Positions 17,604-26,333 of a DNA stretch of 64,000 nt are shown one piece after another. The stretch is from Mycolicibacterium peregrinum. Its GTDB lineage: Bacteria > Actinomycetota > Actinomycetes > Mycobacteriales > Mycobacteriaceae. Location: assembly GCF_001665785.1 (NCBI RefSeq), contig NZ_LZSO01000017.1, positions 1 to 64,000 on the forward strand. Direction: 5' to 3'. The translations under genes were made by a program, and so were the position numbers. Numbering within the stretch: position 1 is the stretch's first letter; each line of letters begins with the position of its first letter. The notes beneath the pieces were generated by a model. It saw only the letters and a program-made list of their open reading frames with translations. It ran no database searches and was not told where the DNA came from.

Positions 17604-19046
17604 ATGACCACAGGCTCTCAGTCCGCCTCCGCGGACGCGACGACCGCCCGCGATGGGGCCGGGATATCGCTGCTCAGCCGTAACCTGGGCGTCGGCCCGA
17701 TCGTCTTCATGGTCGTGGCCGCTGCGGCGCCGCTGGCGGTGGTGGCCGCCAACCTGCCGGTTCTGATCGCGCAGAGCGCCAATGCCGGAGCGCCGTACTA
17801 CTTCTTGGTGTGTACGGCGCTGCTGGCCGTCTTCTCGGTCGGGTTCACCCTGATGACTCGCTACGTGCCCAACGCCGGGGCGTTCTACTCCTATATCCAG
17901 GCGGGCCTGGGCCGGATCACCGGAACCGGCGCCGCCGCGGTGGCGATCTGCGCGTACTCGATGATGCTGCTGGGGGTGACCGCGTACTTCGGGGTCGCGG
18001 CCCGCAACCTGCTGGGTACCGACATCCCCTGGTGGGTGTTCTCGCTGCTGCTGGTCGCATTGGTGGGGTTGCTCGGGTACCGCGACATCGAGCTGAGCTC
18101 GAAGGTCCTGTTGATCGCCCTCGCGCTGGAGACCGTCGTCGTCATCGTGATGAACATCGGTGTGTTCGCCAACAGTGGCGGTGCGGGCCAGTCCCTCTCA
18201 GTACCGCTGAGCACCCTGGGAGAGGGGGTGCCTGCGCTCGGCGTCATGTTCGCGTTCTACAGCTTCATCGGGTTCGAGGCCACCGCGGTGTTCCGGAACG
18301 AGGCCCGCGACCCGAACCGCACGATCCCGCGGGCCACCTACATCGCAGTCTTCGTCATCGGCCTGTTCTCGGCCTTCTCGGCGTGGTGTGTGGTGGCCGG
18401 GGTCGGCGTCAACGACGTGGTGCAACGTGCGGCAGACGATCCGGAGAACGTCGTGCTCAACCTGATGCACACGGTGGCCGGACCGATTCTGGGTGACCTG
18501 GCCCGGGTCCTGCTCGTCACAAGCTTTTTCGCGTGTGCGTTGTCCTTCCACAACATCGTCACCCGCTATGTGTTCGCGCTGGCTCAGAAGGGCGTGCTGC
18601 CCTCGCGGCTCGGCGAGGTCAGCACCAAGCACCACGCGCCGTCGCGTGCCTCCCTCGTGGTCAGCATCGTGATCGGCGTGTTCGTGATCGCCGCGATCAT
18701 CGCCCAGCTCGATCCGGTCTCGGTCGTGTTCACGCTGGCCGGCGCGGCCTCGTCTCTGGGCGTGGTGATCCTCATGACGCTGGTCAGTGTCGCGATGCTG
18801 GTGTTCTTCCGCCGGGTCGACACCGGTAAAGGCCTCTGGCACACCTTGATCGCCCCGATCATCTCCACCATCGGGCTGGCGGTGATCCTGCTGCTGGTGG
18901 TCACCAACTTCAGCCTGCTCACCGGAACACAGGCCCAGGCCTACGGCGTGATGGGTTTTGTGGTCGCCTCCTTCATCGTCGGGTCGGTGAGCGCTGTGGT
19001 GATCCGCAGTCGTCGTCCCGAGGTATACGCCCAGCTCGAAGCCTGA
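17604..19046 (+). CDS. APC-superfamily amino acid/amine permease
   Basis: The 480-residue protein shows about twelve hydrophobic segments and begins with a polar, Ala/Ser/Thr-rich tail. The first helix region GPIVFMVVAAAAPLAVVAANLP and the segment FAFYSFIGFEATAVFRNEARDPNRTIPRATY near 215-245 are signatures of the APC (amino acid-polyamine-organocation) family. It is the probable importer of the operon's substrate. Similar permeases serve ethanolamine, amino acids or polyamines, so the substrate cannot be fixed. The start at 17604 has GAAGGAC nine bases upstream. Confidence 0.85.
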   Translation: MTTGSQSASADATTARDGAGISLLSRNLGVGPIVFMVVAAAAPLAVVAANLPVLIAQSANAGAPYYFLVCTALLAVFSVGFTLMTRYVPNAGAFYSYIQAGLGRITGTGAAAVAICAYSMMLLGVTAYFGVAARNLLGTDIPWWVFSLLLVALVGLLGYRDIELSSKVLLIALALETVVVIVMNIGVFANSGGAGQSLSVPLSTLGEGVPALGVMFAFYSFIGFEATAVFRNEARDPNRTIPRATYIAVFVIGLFSAFSAWCVVAGVGVNDVVQRAADDPENVVLNLMHTVAGPILGDLARVLLVTSFFACALSFHNIVTRYVFALAQKGVLPSRLGEVSTKHHAPSRASLVVSIVIGVFVIAAIIAQLDPVSVVFTLAGAASSLGVVILMTLVSVAMLVFFRRVDTGKGLWHTLIAPIISTIGLAVILLLVVTNFSLLTGTQAQAYGVMGFVVASFIVGSVSAVVIRSRRPEVYAQLEA

Positions 19047-19077
19047 TCCTGCCTGTCTCGAAACCTGGAGTGCCACA

Positions 19078-20457
19078 ATGTCAACCGCGATTCCCTTTCA
19101 AGTAGTCAACCCCGCCACCGGAGAGACCGGCGCACGGCTGCCGTTCATCGATGAGATCGCCCTGACCGCTGCGATCACCGATGCCCAAGCGGCGCAACGC
19201 TCGTGGCGTGGCGTATCGGTCGCCGAACGGGCCGCCGCGCTCCGGCGGGTGGCCCAGCTGCACCGTGATCAGCTCGAAGACCTCGCGCGGACCGCGGTGC
19301 GAGAAATGGGCAAGCCGATCAGCCAGGCCCGGGCCGAGGTCGAATTCAGTGCCGACATCTATGACTATTACGCCGGCGAGGCCGGGAAACTCCTCGCCGA
19401 GGATGTGATCGGCCTCCAGTCGGGAACCGGGAGCGCGGTGCTCCGCAAACACCCCCTCGGCGTGATTGTCGGCATCATGCCGTGGAACTTCCCCTACTAC
19501 CAAGTGGCACGGTTCGCCGCGCCCAGCCTGGCCGCCGGGAACGCGGTGCTGCTCAAACCGGCACCGCAATGTCCGGAGTCCGCGTTCAAGATCCAGCAGA
19601 TCTTCGCCGAGGCCGGCTTCCCGAATGCGGTGTTCACCACCATCTTCGCCACCGAAGAGCAGATCACGGAAGTCATCGCCGATCCACGTATCGCCGGGGT
19701 CAGCTTCACCGGATCCGAGCGGGCGGGCGCTGTGGTCGGCCGACTGGCCGGCGGTGCGGTGAAGAAGTCGGTGCTCGAACTCGGCGGTTCCGATCCATTC
19801 CTGGTCTTGGACGTCGCAGAGCTCTCGGCAGCGGTGGACGCGGCAGTCGAAGCGCGCCTGGACAACAGCGGGCAGTCGTGCAACGGCGCCAAACGGATCA
19901 TCGTCCTGGACCGGCATTTCGACGAATTCACCGAGCTCTTCGTCGGCAAGCTGGCTGCGGTGACGCCCGGCGATCCGATGAGCGAGGAGACCGTCCTGGG
20001 CCCGCTGTCCTCGGAGCGGGCGGCGCAGAACCTGGAGTCCCAGGTGCGCCGGGCGCTCGACGCAGGAGCCAAGGCTCTGCTGCCGAGTTCCCGCGACGGT
20101 GCGTTCCACACCTGCGGCGTGCTGGCCGACGTCGACGAGAGCAACCCGATCCATCGCGAGGAACTGTTCGGGCCCGTCGCGATCGTGTACCGAGCGGCCG
20201 ACGAGGCGGACGCCGTGCGCATCGCCAACGACACACCGTTCGGCCTGGGTTCGTACGTGTTCACCGATGACCCCGTCCAGGCCGACCGGGTGGCCGACGC
20301 CCTGGACACCGGGATGGTCTACGTCAACGGTGTCGGCCTGGACGCGGTGGAGCTGCCGTTCGGCGGAACCAAACGCTCCGGAGTCGGCCGCGAACTCGGA
20401 TCACTCGGAATTCGGGAGTTCGTGAACTACAAGCTGGTTCGCACGGCGACGGGGTAG
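19078..20457 (+). CDS. NAD(P)-dependent aldehyde dehydrogenase (SSADH-like)
   Basis: The 459-residue ALDH contains MPWNFPYYQ (NAD site, about 134-142), FTGSERAGAVVG, the general base E234 in VLELGGSDPF and the nucleophile C268 in NSGQSCNGAKR. The length and GQSC motif fit the GabD/succinate-semialdehyde branch. As the last gene of the operon it should oxidise the aldehyde released by the phospho-lyase to the acid, feeding central metabolism. It starts 31 bp after the permease with TGGAG before the ATG, and is followed by a strong bidirectional hairpin shared with the convergent ltp1. Confidence 0.88.
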   Translation: MSTAIPFQVVNPATGETGARLPFIDEIALTAAITDAQAAQRSWRGVSVAERAAALRRVAQLHRDQLEDLARTAVREMGKPISQARAEVEFSADIYDYYAGEAGKLLAEDVIGLQSGTGSAVLRKHPLGVIVGIMPWNFPYYQVARFAAPSLAAGNAVLLKPAPQCPESAFKIQQIFAEAGFPNAVFTTIFATEEQITEVIADPRIAGVSFTGSERAGAVVGRLAGGAVKKSVLELGGSDPFLVLDVAELSAAVDAAVEARLDNSGQSCNGAKRIIVLDRHFDEFTELFVGKLAAVTPGDPMSEETVLGPLSSERAAQNLESQVRRALDAGAKALLPSSRDGAFHTCGVLADVDESNPIHREELFGPVAIVYRAADEADAVRIANDTPFGLGSYVFTDDPVQADRVADALDTGMVYVNGVGLDAVELPFGGTKRSGVGRELGSLGIREFVNYKLVRTATG

Positions 20458-20506
20458 GACTGGTCAGTACGCCGCGCCGCTGGCCGGTAGTCAACCGAAT
20501 GTCACA

Positions 20507-20540
20507 CCAGAGTGGCTGTCGAAGGCGACAGCCACTCTGG
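20507..20540. terminator. Bidirectional hairpin terminator between the ALDH gene and ltp1
   Basis: A perfect 15-bp stem, CCAGAGTGGCTGTCG (20507-20521)/CGACAGCCACTCTGG (20526-20540), encloses the tetraloop AAGG. It lies between two convergent genes, with no long T-run on either side. Confidence 0.8.
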
Positions 20541-20578
20541 CATGACAAGACGGGCAGCGGGGAGCTCGGCGGGGAGGG

Positions 20579-21769
20579 TTAGCGCTCGGCGCGCTGGTAG
20601 GCCGTCACGACGGCTGCGCCACCGAGGCCGATGTTGTGCTGCAGTGCGGCGGTGACGCCGTCGACCTGGCGCTTGTCGGCGGTGCCGCGCAACTGCCAGG
20701 TCAGCTCGGAGCACTGGGCCAGGCCCGTCGCACCGAGCGGGTGGCCCTTGGAGATCAGCCCGCCGGACGGGTTGACGACCCAGCGACCGCCGTAGGTGGT
20801 GTCGTTGTTGTCGATCAGCCGCGGGGCCTCGCCCTCACCGCACAGGCCCAAGGCTTCGTACAGCAGCAGCTCGTTGGCGGAGAAGCAGTCGTGCAGCTCG
20901 ATGACCTGGAAGTCCTCGGGCCCGAGACCGGACTGCGCGTAAACCTGCTGTGCGGCTTGGACATTCATGTCGTGGCCGATGATGTTGGCGGCGCTGCCGT
21001 CGAAGGTCGACGCGAAGTCGGTGGTCATCGCCTGTCCGACGATCTCGACGGCCTGGCCGGCCAGGCCGTGCTTGTCGACGAAGGCCTCGCTGGCGACGAT
21101 CGCCGCACCCGACCCGTCGGAGGTGGGGGAGCACTGCAGCTTGGTCAGCGGATCAGAGATCATCTTGGCGCCCAGGATGTCGTCGAGGGTGTACTCGTCC
21201 TGGAACTGCGCATACGGGTTGTTCACCGAATGCTTGTGGTTCTTGTAGCCGATCTTCGCGAAATGCTCGGCCGTGGTGCCGTATTTCTTCATGTGCTCGC
21301 GGCCGGCAGCGCCGAACATCCACGGTGCGACGGGGAAGGCGAACTCGTCGATCTCGGCCAGTGCTTTGACGTGCTTGCCCAGCGGGGACTCGCGGTCCTG
21401 CGCACCCGCCTGGAGCGAGCCGGGCTGCATCTTCTCGAAGCCCAGCGCCATGGTGCAATCGGCCAGGCCGCCGCGAATCGCCTGTGCGGCAAGGTAAAGC
21501 GCGGTCGAGCCGGTGGAACAGTTGTTGTTGACGTTGACGATCGGGATGCCGGTCATGCCGAGCTCGTAGAGTGCGCGCTGGCCCGAGGTGGAATCACCCG
21601 AGCAGTACCCGACGTAGCCCTGCTGCACCTGGTCGTAGGAGATGCCGGCATCCTCGAGCGCGTTGGTGCCCGACTCCCGCGCCATGTCGGGGTAATCCCA
21701 ACCTTCGCGCCGACCGGGCTTCTCGAACTTCGTCATCCCCACACCGACGACAAACACTTTGTTAGCCAT
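20579..21769 (-). CDS. ltp1: SCP-x-type thiolase / lipid-transfer protein Ltp1
   Basis: The 396-residue protein is thiolase-like, with [11 protein letters not shown] (C84), [12 protein letters not shown] (His-Asp-Cys) and [11 protein letters not shown]. These are hallmarks of the sterol-carrier-protein thiolase branch. It matches, from memory, M. tuberculosis Ltp1 (Rv2790c) nearly throughout, for example [20 protein letters not shown]. Members act on 3-ketoacyl-CoAs of branched or sterol-derived chains, or pair with DUF35 partners as aldolases; no DUF35 gene lies next to it here. I used ATG 21769 (MANKVF); an ATG four codons upstream is possible. It converges on the aldehyde dehydrogenase gene. 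Confidence 0.88.
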   Translation of the reverse strand: MANKVFVVGVGMTKFEKPGRREGWDYPDMARESGTNALEDAGISYDQVQQGYVGYCSGDSTSGQRALYELGMTGIPIVNVNNNCSTGSTALYLAAQAIRGGLADCTMALGFEKMQPGSLQAGAQDRESPLGKHVKALAEIDEFAFPVAPWMFGAAGREHMKKYGTTAEHFAKIGYKNHKHSVNNPYAQFQDEYTLDDILGAKMISDPLTKLQCSPTSDGSGAAIVASEAFVDKHGLAGQAVEIVGQAMTTDFASTFDGSAANIIGHDMNVQAAQQVYAQSGLGPEDFQVIELHDCFSANELLLYEALGLCGEGEAPRLIDNNDTTYGGRWVVNPSGGLISKGHPLGATGLAQCSELTWQLRGTADKRQVDGVTAALQHNIGLGGAAVVTAYQRAER

Positions 21770-21784
21770 GCAACGGAACATACT

Positions 21785-22180
21785 TCATCGCGAAATCGGG
21801 GCCACCGTCTTCAACTGGAGTTGCCGCAGCCGCACCACCAGCGCCGCCCCGGCCAGCACAGAGAACAATCCGAGCTGCCACCAGTTCGCCGGGTTGCCGC
21901 CGTCGCGGTCCAAGAAATGATTGACCGCGTGAAGGGTGTTGGCCACCACGAAACCCGTCAGCACCACGGCGATCACATCGCGCCACCAGAGCGCGAACAG
22001 CATCGTCACCGCGATCCCGATCTGGAAGACGCCGGCATCGTGCAGGAAGTGGACGTGGTTGGGCCAGTTCGCCCACTGCGCGAACGACGCAGGGTCGATA
22101 CGCATCCACACACCGGTGACCAGCATGCTCAACGAAGCTAGGACCACGACGGCCTGAATGAATTTCATCTGCATATCCAT
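21785..22180 (-). CDS. Four-TM membrane protein, DoxX-like size
   Basis: The 131-residue product is mostly hydrophobic, with helices around 8-27, 50-70, 72-88 and 100-117. Conserved-looking polar residues are in NHVHFLHDAGVFQIGI and NTLHAVNHFLDRDG. Histidines facing helices suggest a heme or quinone-linked role, but this is speculation and I recognise no named family with certainty. It lies 15 bp upstream of ltp1 on the same strand and may be cotranscribed. In-frame ATGs at codons 3 and 5 are alternative starts. Confidence 0.65.
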   Translation of the reverse strand: MDMQMKFIQAVVVLASLSMLVTGVWMRIDPASFAQWANWPNHVHFLHDAGVFQIGIAVTMLFALWWRDVIAVVLTGFVVANTLHAVNHFLDRDGGNPANWWQLGLFSVLAGAALVVRLRQLQLKTVAPISR

Positions 22181-22243
22181 CAGACGGCGCAGCCCGCCGG
22201 GGTGTGACAGTCACGTTTGGCCGGGCCGTCTCGTCCACGGGGC

Positions 22244-22381
22244 ATGACCTACTTCGCGGACCATTCCCTGCTGCTGACCGTGCCGGCGTTTCTCCCCGCC
22301 ATCCTGGTGGTGCTCGTCGTCTCGTACGTGGCGAGGCGAGATGGTGCTTCCGCTGACGACGACGGTGGTGTAGACCAGTAG
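22244..22381 (+). CDS. 45-residue single-pass membrane microprotein
   Basis: An ATG at 22244 opens a 46-codon frame: MTYFADHS, a hydrophobic helix LLLTVPAFLPAILVVLVVSY (residues 9-28), then a basic stop-transfer (VARRDG) and an acidic tail ending DDDGGVDQ. Topology is N-out/C-in by the positive-inside rule. The TAG stop overlaps the KstR box that precedes the next gene. The ribosome binding site is weak (ACGGGG). The helix and charged flanks argue for a real gene, but similarity to known proteins cannot be verified here. Confidence 0.5.
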   Translation: MTYFADHSLLLTVPAFLPAILVVLVVSYVARRDGASADDDGGVDQ

Positions 22382-22392
22382 AACGTGTTCTA
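22379..22392. promoter_or_regulatory. Perfect KstR-type operator
   Basis: TAGAACGTGTTCTA (22379-22392) is a perfect 14-bp palindrome and fits the published KstR consensus TnnAACnnGTTnnA of mycobacterial cholesterol-catabolism control. It lies 19 bp upstream of the TTG start of the DapB-like gene and overlaps the stop codon of the microprotein frame. KstR would repress the downstream gene until sterol-derived CoA thioesters accumulate. Confidence 0.75.
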
Positions 22393-22411
22393 GTTTCGCC
22401 GAGGAGGGGTC

Positions 22412-23461
22412 TTGACGCTCAAAGTCGTGCAGTGGGCAACCGGTGGCGTCGGCGTGGCCGCGATCAAAGGCGTGCTGGAACACCCCGACCTTGAGCTGGT
22501 CGGGTGTTGGGTGCACTCGGACGCCAAGAACGGTAAAGACGTCGGAGAGCTCATCGGTACCGAGCCCCTCGGCGTCACCGCCACCAACAGTGCCGAGGAG
22601 ATCCTGGCACTGGACGCGGACGCGGTGATCTATTCGCCGCTGATCCCGAACCCCGACGAGGTCGCCGCGCTGCTGCGCTCGGGCAAGAATGTGATCACCC
22701 CGGTCGGCTGGCTGTACCCGAGCGAGAAGCAGGCCGCGCCGATGCGGGCCGCCGCGCTGGAAGGCAACGCCACCCTGCACGGCACCGGTATCGCGCCCGG
22801 TGGAATCAGCGAGAAGTTCCCGCTGGTCTTGTCCGCGATGGCCACCGGGGTGAACTTCGTTCGCGCCGAAGAATTTTCCGACCTGCGCACCTATGACGCG
22901 CCCGACGTGGTGCGCCACGTCATGGGATTCGGCGGCACCCCCGACACCGCGCTGAGCGGGCCGATGCAGAAGATGCTCGACGGCGGCTTCATCCAGGCCG
23001 TCAAGATGGTCGTCGACCACATCGGGTTCAAGATCGATCCACGGATCCGCGCCTCGCAGGAGATCGCCGTGGCCACCGCGCCCATCGACTCGCCGATCGG
23101 CGTGATCGAACCTGGCCAGGTGGCCGGTCGCAAGTTCCACTGGGAAGCTCTCGTCGATGGTGAACCTGTCGTGCGGGTCACCGTGAACTGGCTGATGGGG
23201 GAGGAAAACCTCGACCCCGCATGGAATTTCGGCCCGGCCGGGCAGCGCTACGAGATGGAGGTCCGCGGCAACCCGGACTTCACCGTCATCATCAAGGGCT
23301 TCCAGTCCGAGGCCGGTGAGGAGGGCCCGGAGTCCGGCGTCGTCGCGACCGCCGCGCACTGCGTCAACTCGGTGCCCGCGGTGTGCGCCGCCGCGCCCGG
23401 TGTCGTGACCTACCCTGATCTGCCGCTGATCAGCGGGAAGGCCGCGCCTGGATTGCGCTGA
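22412..23461 (+). CDS. DapB-like NAD(P)-dependent oxidoreductase of the probable KstR regulon
   Basis: The 349-residue protein has an N-terminal Rossmann fold (VVQWATGGVGVAAIKGVLEH, 4-23) like dihydrodipicolinate reductase and 2,4-diaminopentanoate dehydrogenase. A C-terminal domain specific to mycobacterial paralogues follows. Mycobacteria carry many such genes in lipid and steroid loci, with unknown substrates. The start is TTG 22412, supported by GAGGAGGGG (22400-22408), a perfect site at good distance. The KstR box directly upstream suggests sterol-dependent induction. It ends 3 bp before a convergent Zn-dehydrogenase gene. Confidence 0.8.
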   Translation: MTLKVVQWATGGVGVAAIKGVLEHPDLELVGCWVHSDAKNGKDVGELIGTEPLGVTATNSAEEILALDADAVIYSPLIPNPDEVAALLRSGKNVITPVGWLYPSEKQAAPMRAAALEGNATLHGTGIAPGGISEKFPLVLSAMATGVNFVRAEEFSDLRTYDAPDVVRHVMGFGGTPDTALSGPMQKMLDGGFIQAVKMVVDHIGFKIDPRIRASQEIAVATAPIDSPIGVIEPGQVAGRKFHWEALVDGEPVVRVTVNWLMGEENLDPAWNFGPAGQRYEMEVRGNPDFTVIIKGFQSEAGEEGPESGVVATAAHCVNSVPAVCAAAPGVVTYPDLPLISGKAAPGLR

Positions 23462-23464
23462 GCC

Positions 23465-24520
23465 CTAGGGCCGCACCAGGATCCGGATCGGATTACCCTC
23501 CTGGCGCTCCAGCTTGTCGATGCCCAGCGCAATATCCTCCAGTGACACGATCTCGCTGATCGAACGGGACAGGTCCAGGCGACCCAGCGACACCAGCGTC
23601 GCCAACGTGGAGATGTCGACGTTCTGATAGCCCAGATGGCCGAGCACCTGCTTCTGGGTCAGGCCGAACATCGACGTCGGACCGATCGTCGGCTCCTGGG
23701 CGCTCATCCCGACGGCGACCAGTCGACCGCCCACCGTCAGTTGGCTCAGTGCCTGCTCGAACGTCGACTTGAGTCCCACGGCGTCGAACGCCACGTCCAG
23801 ACCCCGGCCGCCGGTGACGTCGGCGATCTTCTCTCCCAGTCGCTCGTCGGCGGCGTCGAACGCATAATCGGCACCGAGTTCGAGCGCGCGCTCCAGCACC
23901 GCGGGCTTGATATCGACGGCCACCACCGGCACCGCACCCACCAATCGCGCCAACTGCGCGATGTGCGTACCGACGCCGCCGAGCCCCCAGACCCCGACCG
24001 ACTCACCGATCCCGACCTTGCCGGTGCGCACCACCGCGCCGTACGGCGTTGATACCGCGTCGGCGAGGATCGCGGCCTGCTCCAGCGGTACGTTGTCAGG
24101 AACACGCGTCAGTCCGACCGCCTGCGCCAGCGTGTATTCGGCCCATGCCCCGTCATAAGCGAAGGCCATCAATCGGATTCGCATGCAATTGGCGATGTCG
24201 CCGCGCCCGCAGTTCGGACATTCCATGCAGGGCCTGCCCGCCGCCACGATGACGCGATCGCCTTCGGCCCAACCGGTGACGTCGGGGCCGAGCCGGGCGA
24301 TGGTGCCCGACGCCTCGTGGCCCTGCGTCACCACCGGGGCCTGAGCCGGGAAGGTGCCGTTGATCAGGCTCAGATCGGAATGGCAGATCCCGCAGAACGC
24401 CACCTTGACCAGAACTTCGCCCGGTCCCGGCTCAGGGATTGGAATATCCTCCACCGCAACTCTTTTGGTGTCAGCGTAGAAGCGCTCGGCCCGCATGGTC
24501 GGCCCAAGATCGGATGTCAT
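23465..24520 (-). CDS. Zinc-binding medium-chain alcohol dehydrogenase
   Basis: The 351-residue enzyme has the catalytic Cys in FCGICHSDLS (C46), a GHE zinc motif (QGHEASGTI), structural-zinc cysteines in GRPCMECPNCGRGDIANC and the Rossmann motif VWGLGGVGTHIAQLA (about 183-197). Start ATG 24520 is preceded by AAGGAGGGG. An internal ATG at codon 9 is possible. It converges on the KstR-box gene with 3 bp between stops and diverges from the amidotransferase gene. Substrate unknown; lipid or steroid alcohols are plausible from context only. Confidence 0.85.
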   Translation of the reverse strand: MTSDLGPTMRAERFYADTKRVAVEDIPIPEPGPGEVLVKVAFCGICHSDLSLINGTFPAQAPVVTQGHEASGTIARLGPDVTGWAEGDRVIVAAGRPCMECPNCGRGDIANCMRIRLMAFAYDGAWAEYTLAQAVGLTRVPDNVPLEQAAILADAVSTPYGAVVRTGKVGIGESVGVWGLGGVGTHIAQLARLVGAVPVVAVDIKPAVLERALELGADYAFDAADERLGEKIADVTGGRGLDVAFDAVGLKSTFEQALSQLTVGGRLVAVGMSAQEPTIGPTSMFGLTQKQVLGHLGYQNVDISTLATLVSLGRLDLSRSISEIVSLEDIALGIDKLERQEGNPIRILVRP

Positions 24521-24585
24521 GGCGTCCCCTCCTTCTACCCGGCTACTATCGGAAATCATGGCACTCCATCGGGTGCGCTGAGGCG

Positions 24586-25440
24586 ATGTGCCGATTGTTC
24601 GGCCTGCACGCCGGCCGCCAGCTGGTGCCGGCGACCTTCTGGCTGCTCGATGCTCCCGACAACCTTGCCGAGCAGAGCAGGCGTAACCCCGACGGCACCG
24701 GCCTGGGTGTATTCGGGCCCGACGGCGTCGCAGTCCTGCACAAGGAGCCCGTCGCAGCCTGGCAAGATTCCGAATTCGCCACGGAGGCACACGATGTCAC
24801 CGCTACGACGTTCATCGCGCACGTCCGCTACGCGTCGACCGGGGCGCTCGACGTTGCGAACACCCATCCCTTTCTCCAACATGGCCGGATCTTCGCGCAC
24901 AACGGCGTCGTCGAAGGCTTGCCTGCCCTCGATGAGCGGCTGAAAGAACTTGGAGCCGCAGACCTGGTCAAAGGCCAGACCGACTCCGAACGCGTCTTCG
25001 CGCTCATCACCGCGGCCGTCCGGGCGAACGACGGTGACGTGGGAGCGGGTGTCGTCGAGGCCATCGGCTGGCTGGCCGACAACGTGCCGATCTACGCCGT
25101 CAACCTCCTGCTCAGCACGGCCACCGACATGTGGGCCCTGCGCTACCCCGACACCCACGACCTGTACGTACTCGACCGCAGAAACCCGGCACAGCGCCGT
25201 CTGCGCCTGCGTAGCGCTCGGATCCGCGCCGAATCCGAGCACCTGACCTCCCAGCCGTCGGTGGTGTTCGCCAGCGAACCGATGGACGGTGAGGACTGGC
25301 AGCTCATCGGCCCCGGCGAGCTGGTGCACGTCGATGCGGACCTGCGGATCGACCGTCAGCCGGCATTTCCGGACCCGCCGCGTCACCTGCTGCATCGCGA
25401 CGACCTGTCCGCGAAGGCGGCCGCGTCGCAGCACGCGTAG
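24586..25440 (+). CDS. Class II glutamine amidotransferase (Rv1061-like)
   Basis: The 284-residue protein starts MCRLFGLHAGR, placing the N-terminal nucleophile C2 directly after the initiator Met, as in class II (Ntn) glutamine amidotransferases such as YafJ and EgtC. Further signatures are NPDGTGLGVF, HVRYASTG, NTHPF and IFAHNGVVEG. It should hydrolyse glutamine or gamma-glutamyl substrates, but no partner synthetase domain is present. The start at 24586 is required for a free N-terminal cysteine. It begins the stretch that follows M. tuberculosis Rv1061 onward in order. Confidence 0.85.
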   Translation: MCRLFGLHAGRQLVPATFWLLDAPDNLAEQSRRNPDGTGLGVFGPDGVAVLHKEPVAAWQDSEFATEAHDVTATTFIAHVRYASTGALDVANTHPFLQHGRIFAHNGVVEGLPALDERLKELGAADLVKGQTDSERVFALITAAVRANDGDVGAGVVEAIGWLADNVPIYAVNLLLSTATDMWALRYPDTHDLYVLDRRNPAQRRLRLRSARIRAESEHLTSQPSVVFASEPMDGEDWQLIGPGELVHVDADLRIDRQPAFPDPPRHLLHRDDLSAKAAASQHA

Positions 25441-25475
25441 CTGCCCTTCCTGGAGCCCTGGCACACTCGACTGTC

Positions 25476-26333
25476 GTGACTTCAAAACGCGCACTGGTCC
25501 TCGCCGGTGGCGGTATCGCAGGCATCGCCTGGGAAACCGGCATCCTGCAGGGCATCGCCGACGAATCCCCCGAAACAGCCGAAGCGCTGCTGGCCGCCGA
25601 TGTGCTGGTCGGAACGTCGGCGGGTTCGACGGTGTCCGCGCAGATCGGCAGCGGGCTGCCTCTGGAGGCGTTGTTCGAGCGGCAGGTCGGCACCGAATCA
25701 GCCGAACTCGATCCCGGCGTGAGCATCGAGACCGTCACCGACCTGTTCGTCAAGGCCGTGCTGACACCCAACACCACCAAGGCGCAGAAGCTGCAGCAGA
25801 TCGGCGCCGTGGCACTGAGCGCGGCGACAGTCGATCCGCCGGTGCGGCGCAAGGTCATCGAAGCGCGCCTGCCGTCGCACGACTGGCCCTCCCGGACGCT
25901 ACGGATCTCGGCCGTCGACATCGACACCGGCGAACTGGTGACGCTGGACCGGGATTCGGGAGTGTCGCTGGTCGACGCGGTGGAGGCCAGTTGCGCGGTG
26001 CCCGCGGTGTGGCCGATCGTGACGATCGCCGGCCGCCGGTTCATGGACGGCGGCATCGGCAGCGCGGTCAACATGGTGCTGGCCGCCGACTGCGACACCG
26101 TGGTGGCGCTGGTGCCTCAGGGCCGCTCGACACCGTCGCCCTTCGGGGCCGGCGCCGCGCAGGAGGTTGACGGCTTCGCCGGACGGTCGCTCGGGATCTT
26201 CGCCGACGACGAGTCCCTGGCCGCCTTCGGGGAGAACCCGCTCGACCCCGCTTGCCGGGTGCCCTCGGCGCAGGCCGGGCGTGTGCAGGGGCGGCGTGTG
26301 GCGGGCGAGGTCGCGACGTTCCTCGCGGGCTGA
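25476..26333 (+). CDS. Patatin-like phospholipase (Rv1062-like)
   Basis: The 285-residue protein has the patatin triad elements: oxyanion loop LAGGGIAGIAWE (9-20), nucleophile GTSAG with S48, and catalytic Asp in FMDGGIGS near 191. No signal peptide or transmembrane segment is seen, so it should be a cytosolic or membrane-associated acyl hydrolase on phospholipids or neutral lipids. It starts at GTG 25476, 35 bp after the amidotransferase gene, and abuts (0 bp) the convergent second patatin gene. The substrate is not determined by sequence. Confidence 0.85.
   Translation: MTSKRALVLAGGGIAGIAWETGILQGIADESPETAEALLAADVLVGTSAGSTVSAQIGSGLPLEALFERQVGTESAELDPGVSIETVTDLFVKAVLTPNTTKAQKLQQIGAVALSAATVDPPVRRKVIEARLPSHDWPSRTLRISAVDIDTGELVTLDRDSGVSLVDAVEASCAVPAVWPIVTIAGRRFMDGGIGSAVNMVLAADCDTVVALVPQGRSTPSPFGAGAAQEVDGFAGRSLGIFADDESLAAFGENPLDPACRVPSAQAGRVQGRRVAGEVATFLAG

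Noticed and set aside
12665..20457. Antibiotic-resistance interpretation of the APH-fold kinase
   Set aside because: Operon context with a phospho-lyase, permease and dehydrogenases fits catabolism better; APH folds include many non-resistance kinases.
20636..22141. Forward-strand frame of about 500 codons antisense to ltp1
   Set aside because: It is the complement of a highly conserved thiolase and has atypical composition and no ribosome binding site.
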